NCBI GenBank assembly: GCA_035535995.1
Contig: DATLOZ010000018.1
Coordinates: forward strand, 1 to 64,000
Direction: 5' to 3'
DNA length: 64,000 nucleotides
Origin: JANYCO01 sp035535995
GTDB taxonomy: Bacteria; Bacteroidota; Bacteroidia; Cytophagales; Cytophagaceae
Both the position numbers and the translations under genes were made by a program. The notes beneath the pieces were generated by a model. It searched no databases. It was given only the letters and a program-made list of their open reading frames with translations, and was not told the DNA's origin. Shown piece after piece: positions 61,042 to 64,000 of this stretch (positions are counted from its first letter, which is position 1; every line of letters starts with the position of its first letter).

Positions 61042-61075
61042 AGAAAGAAGAAACGTATTCTTACGTTATAGTTTT

Positions 61076-62893
61076 ATGAAATCAGGCCAAAAATTTTTAA
61101 CTATTCTTTCCATACTCTTGCTTCATACTCTTGCTGCTTTTGCCCAGGAGCGTGACGTGGAGATCGCTCATGAATATTTTGGAACACGCGAGTACGACAA
61201 AGCCAAAGACATGTATGAGCGGCTTTCCAAAAATCCGGAAAACCTTCCTTTTATTTACGACAACTATATGGCTACACTTCTTCATTTCAATGAAAAAGAA
61301 GAAGCCGAAAAGCTCATCCGAAAGATGATCAAAACTACGAGCGATAATCTTTTCTATAAGCTTGATCACTACACGCTGGTGACGCAGATGAATGGAGAAG
61401 AAAAATCCCAAAAAGAATTCAACGGACTCGTCAATGAAATCAAAAACAATCCGGCACAAGTAGAAAAGGCCGCCGACTATCTTCAGAAAAAAGAATTTTA
61501 CAACCAGGCCAAAGACCTGCTGCTGACCTCCAGGAAAGCGATGAAGAACAGTTCGATGTATGCTATTTCCCTTGCCAACATTTATTATAAAGAAGGAAAT
61601 CCGGACCTGTCCATCGAAGAGCTCTTGGAATTTCTAAAGAAAAATCCTGAGGAGCTTGACAATGTAAAAAACATATTTCAAAACAACCTCCATGATCCTG
61701 CTGATATGGACAAGCTCGAAACCAAGCTGTACGAGCGTATACAGAAAGAGCCGGAAGAAATTTCTTACAACGAGCTACTCCTTTGGATGAATCTCCAAAA
61801 GAGGAATTTCAACAAAGCCTTTCTGCAAGCCAAAGCGATCGACCGGCGCTACCGCATGCAAGGTGCCAAGCTGATGGAAGTAGGAAAGATCGCGATGGAT
61901 AATAAAGATTATGAAAATGCTTCCCGCTTTTTTGAATATGTAGTAAAAGAATATCCGGATGGGGCGTACTATCCAAAAGCAAGACAAGAGCTGTTGCGTG
62001 CCAAGGAGGAAACAATCAAAAATACCTATCCCGTAGACCCTGCGAAGATCAAATCACTAATTCAGGATTACCAAAGCATGATTCGTGAGCTTGGGGGCAA
62101 TGCAGCCACAGTAGAGGCAAGAAGGAGTATGGCGCAGCTCTATGCGTTCTATCTCAACAACAGAGACACTGCTGTAGTGATCCTGAACGAGGCAATTAAC
62201 ATTGCCCGCAACGATGTGAAAGGAAGAAGCAGAGCCAAGATCGATCTGGGTGATATTTATTTATTGAAAGGCGAACCCTGGGAAGCGACGCTGCTCTATT
62301 CGCAGGTAGAAAAAGATATGAAAGAAGACCCGCTCGGTCATGAAGCAAAACTGCGGAATGCGAAGCTCTCTTATTACAAAGGAGAATTCGAGCTCGCACA
62401 AGAACACCTTGATGTATTAAAACTCGCTACTTCACGCGAGATCGCCAACGATGCGATGGACCTGAGCATCCTAATCCAGGACAATACAGGATTGGATAGC
62501 ACTACAGAAGCCATGAAGGAATACGCAGCGATCGATCTGTTGCTCTTTCAAAATAAAACCAGCGAAGCGCTGACACAGACCGAAGCAATGCTCAAAAAAT
62601 TTCCTAATCATTCACTCACCGATGAGCTGCTCTGGCTGGAATCCAAGATCTACCGCAAGATGGGCGATTATCCGAACGCCATTGCCGCATTGGATAAGAT
62701 CAACAGCGCTTATCCCGATGATATCCTCGGAGACAATGCCTTGTTTACACTGGGAAATATCTACGAAGAAAATTTGAAAGACTATACCAAAGCAATGGAG
62801 ATCTATCAGCAATTTTTACTCAAATATCCCGGAAGTATTTTTACAGTAGAGGCGCGAAAACGCTTTCGACTATTGCGCGGGGATAAACTATAA
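61076..62893 (+). CDS. Exported TPR-repeat protein
   Basis: A 605-residue exported protein with a signal peptide (residues 1-23, LLLHTLAAFAQE). Nearly the entire mature chain is tetratricopeptide repeats, helix pairs such as AHEYFGTREYDKAKDMYERL, KIAMDNKDYENASRFFEYVV and ALFTLGNIYEENLKDYTKAM, about ten in all. Such proteins act as periplasmic scaffolds, often for outer-membrane complexes; no enzymatic domain is seen. It stands as a single gene with its own -7 element and is followed by a long gap. Confidence 0.88.
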   Translation: MKSGQKFLTILSILLLHTLAAFAQERDVEIAHEYFGTREYDKAKDMYERLSKNPENLPFIYDNYMATLLHFNEKEEAEKLIRKMIKTTSDNLFYKLDHYTLVTQMNGEEKSQKEFNGLVNEIKNNPAQVEKAADYLQKKEFYNQAKDLLLTSRKAMKNSSMYAISLANIYYKEGNPDLSIEELLEFLKKNPEELDNVKNIFQNNLHDPADMDKLETKLYERIQKEPEEISYNELLLWMNLQKRNFNKAFLQAKAIDRRYRMQGAKLMEVGKIAMDNKDYENASRFFEYVVKEYPDGAYYPKARQELLRAKEETIKNTYPVDPAKIKSLIQDYQSMIRELGGNAATVEARRSMAQLYAFYLNNRDTAVVILNEAINIARNDVKGRSRAKIDLGDIYLLKGEPWEATLLYSQVEKDMKEDPLGHEAKLRNAKLSYYKGEFELAQEHLDVLKLATSREIANDAMDLSILIQDNTGLDSTTEAMKEYAAIDLLLFQNKTSEALTQTEAMLKKFPNHSLTDELLWLESKIYRKMGDYPNAIAALDKINSAYPDDILGDNALFTLGNIYEENLKDYTKAMEIYQQFLLKYPGSIFTVEARKRFRLLRGDKL

Positions 62894-62926
62894 TACGTTA
62901 CAATGGTTGCGGACCTTGTTAATCAG

Positions 62927-63080
62927 GCTGGCGCAAGCCTCCAGGCTTGTGCCCTATATCCGAGAGCCCTCCGGGCGGAATATTTTGCAGAATGTTTTTA
63001 GTGAAGATTTTAGTAATGGTTGAATTTATACTCGAAATCTTTAAAATATAATCGGCACAATCCTCGAGGCTTGCGCCAGC
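62927..63080. repeat. Large inverted pair GGCGCAAGCCT; gap otherwise empty
   Basis: A 27-base arm at 62927-62953, containing GCTGGCGCAAGCCTC and AGGCTTGTGCC, matches in inverted orientation the arm at 63054-63080 (25 of 27 bases). Each arm is itself a palindrome (AAGCCT..AGGCTT), so the element can form either two small hairpins or one long stem with a 100-base loop. The 476-base gap around it holds no gene apart from the TetR promoter region. Confidence 0.8.
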
Positions 63081-63196
63081 TAAAGAGAAGAAAGCAAAAA
63101 TTCTTCAACTTTAAACTTTCAACTTTATTCTAAAAAATATCCCATTTACCCATTTCGATTCCTGTAAAAAGATTGTTTTTCATACATTCAACAATT

Positions 63197-63244
63197 AAAT
63201 AACTGACTTTTTTTGTTGAATAGTCAGTTATTTGAATACATTTG
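63197..63244 (+). promoter_or_regulatory. TetR promoter with overlapping operator
   Basis: Promoter: TTTG (63212-63215), a 21-base spacer and TACATTTG (63237-63244), an exact -7 match. A perfect 11-bp inverted repeat, AAATAACTGAC (63197-63207) / GTCAGTTATTT (63223-63233), flanks the -33 box and fills the spacer, the expected position for autorepression by TetR. The leader to the start codon is about 119 bases. Confidence 0.7.
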
Positions 63245-63369
63245 CTCCCAGAGATTCTTTGGCGGTATAAGCAAAACGTTTAATTCACCAGAGCAAAAAT
63301 CGTTGAAAGCCTTGCCAATAAAGGGATACAGGATATTCAGGTAACAAAGAAGGGTAAAACTGAAATACT

Positions 63370-63993
63370 ATGTCACCAAAAAACACAGACCAGGAAGAAG
63401 AAAACTCCAAGATCGACGACATCATGAAAGCCGCACAGCAGCGCTTCGGCCAGTATGGATTGTGCAAAACCACCATGATGGAGATCGCCACAGACATAGG
63501 ACTGTCTAAAGCGGCGCTTTACTATTACTATCCCGACAAAGAAAGTTTGTTTGAAGCAGTAGTACTCAAAGAGCAGAAGCAATTCTTAGAAGAGCTTACC
63601 AGCGCGATCAAACCTGGAACTAAGGCTAGTACATTGTTACTCACTTATGTAAAAAAGCGCCAGGATTATTTTGATCGTTTTATGAACCTTGGAAAACTTC
63701 GCTACGAATCCATGAGTACCTCCAAACCATTGTTGTGTAGACTTTCGGAAAACTTGCTTCTCAAAGAACAACAGCTTGTGCGCACAATTCTGGAGATAGG
63801 CGTGGCCAATAAGGAATTCAAGAAAATGAATACGCAGGATCAGGCCGTATTTTTGATCACGATGCTGCAAGGGTTCAGGCTATATGCTGTGAAAATGCAG
63901 AACGATTTGGTGATGAGTGAAGAAGAGCATGCCGCACTCGATGAGAATCTCAAAAAAGCAATTCAACTATTTATCAGAGATATCAGCCTCTGA
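63370..63993 (+). CDS. TetR/AcrR family transcriptional regulator
   Basis: A 207-residue regulator. The N-terminal DNA-binding domain is AAQQRFGQYGLCKTTMMEIA, then TDIGLSKAALYYYYPDKESL (helix-turn-helix, about residues 38-57). The C-terminal part is a helical ligand domain of no specific type. Target genes would lie past the right edge of the window; regulators of this kind often control efflux pumps, but nothing here proves it. The coding region is complete, ending 7 bases before the edge. Confidence 0.93.
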   Translation: MSPKNTDQEEENSKIDDIMKAAQQRFGQYGLCKTTMMEIATDIGLSKAALYYYYPDKESLFEAVVLKEQKQFLEELTSAIKPGTKASTLLLTYVKKRQDYFDRFMNLGKLRYESMSTSKPLLCRLSENLLLKEQQLVRTILEIGVANKEFKKMNTQDQAVFLITMLQGFRLYAVKMQNDLVMSEEEHAALDENLKKAIQLFIRDISL

Positions 63994-64000
63994 TACTTTA

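Overview
The window looks like a chromosomal segment from a member of the Bacteroidota, probably Cytophagales or a relative. The evidence is a TonB-dependent receptor, a secreted protein with a type IX secretion C-terminal domain, a BBP2-type porin, PD40/TPR proteins, and many promoters of the Bacteroidota type (-33 TTTG, spacer of about 20, -7 TAnnTTTG). The sequence is AT-rich overall. I see no CRISPR array, rRNA operon, prophage or intact insertion sequence.

Layout. 0.1-3.6 kb: small enzymes and two exported proteins (NlpC/P60 hydrolase, lipoprotein). 3.7-8.8 kb: a compact module with a ModE-type DNA-binding protein, a TSUP permease, a TonB receptor, a di-haem cytochrome c peroxidase and a small sulfite-oxidase-fold protein. 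8.9-20.3 kb: housekeeping genes (methyltransferase, tpiA, prmA, plsY, apt, MTA/SAH nucleosidase, ACP phosphodiesterase-like) and a 1668-residue exported protein of unknown function behind prmA. 20.4-28.2 kb: small exported proteins, two tRNA genes (Leu-TAA, Gly-GCC), a LacI-type regulator with a likely autoregulatory operator, hemH, 3-hydroxyanthranilate dioxygenase and exonuclease III. 28.4-32.5 kb: a VWA protein, a MoxR-like AAA ATPase and a rhodanese in one direction, then an outer-membrane protein with a His-rich N-terminus. 33.1-48.0 kb: an exopolysaccharide locus with initiating sugar transferase, Wza-like exporter, Wzc-like kinase, flippase, pyruvyl-transferase-like protein, EpsG-type polymerase, several glycosyltransferases and a secreted GH99-like protein; an acyltransferase is inserted on the other strand. 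48.1-54.2 kb: T9SS cargo, a possible gene remnant, VanZ, a PAS histidine kinase and a PD40/TPR protein. 54.2-55.3 kb: a long AT-rich gap with a well-supported candidate small RNA. 55.3-64 kb: porin, purK, ridA, glycyl-tRNA synthetase, an MtfA-like protein that has lost its metalloprotease motif, a TPR protein and a TetR regulator whose operator overlaps its promoter.

Two features cut across the window. First, intergenic spaces hold several unrelated families of near-perfect palindromic repeats, some of them stems of 24-28 bp. Second, six genes have a -7 promoter element exactly four bases before the ATG, which suggests leaderless mRNAs.
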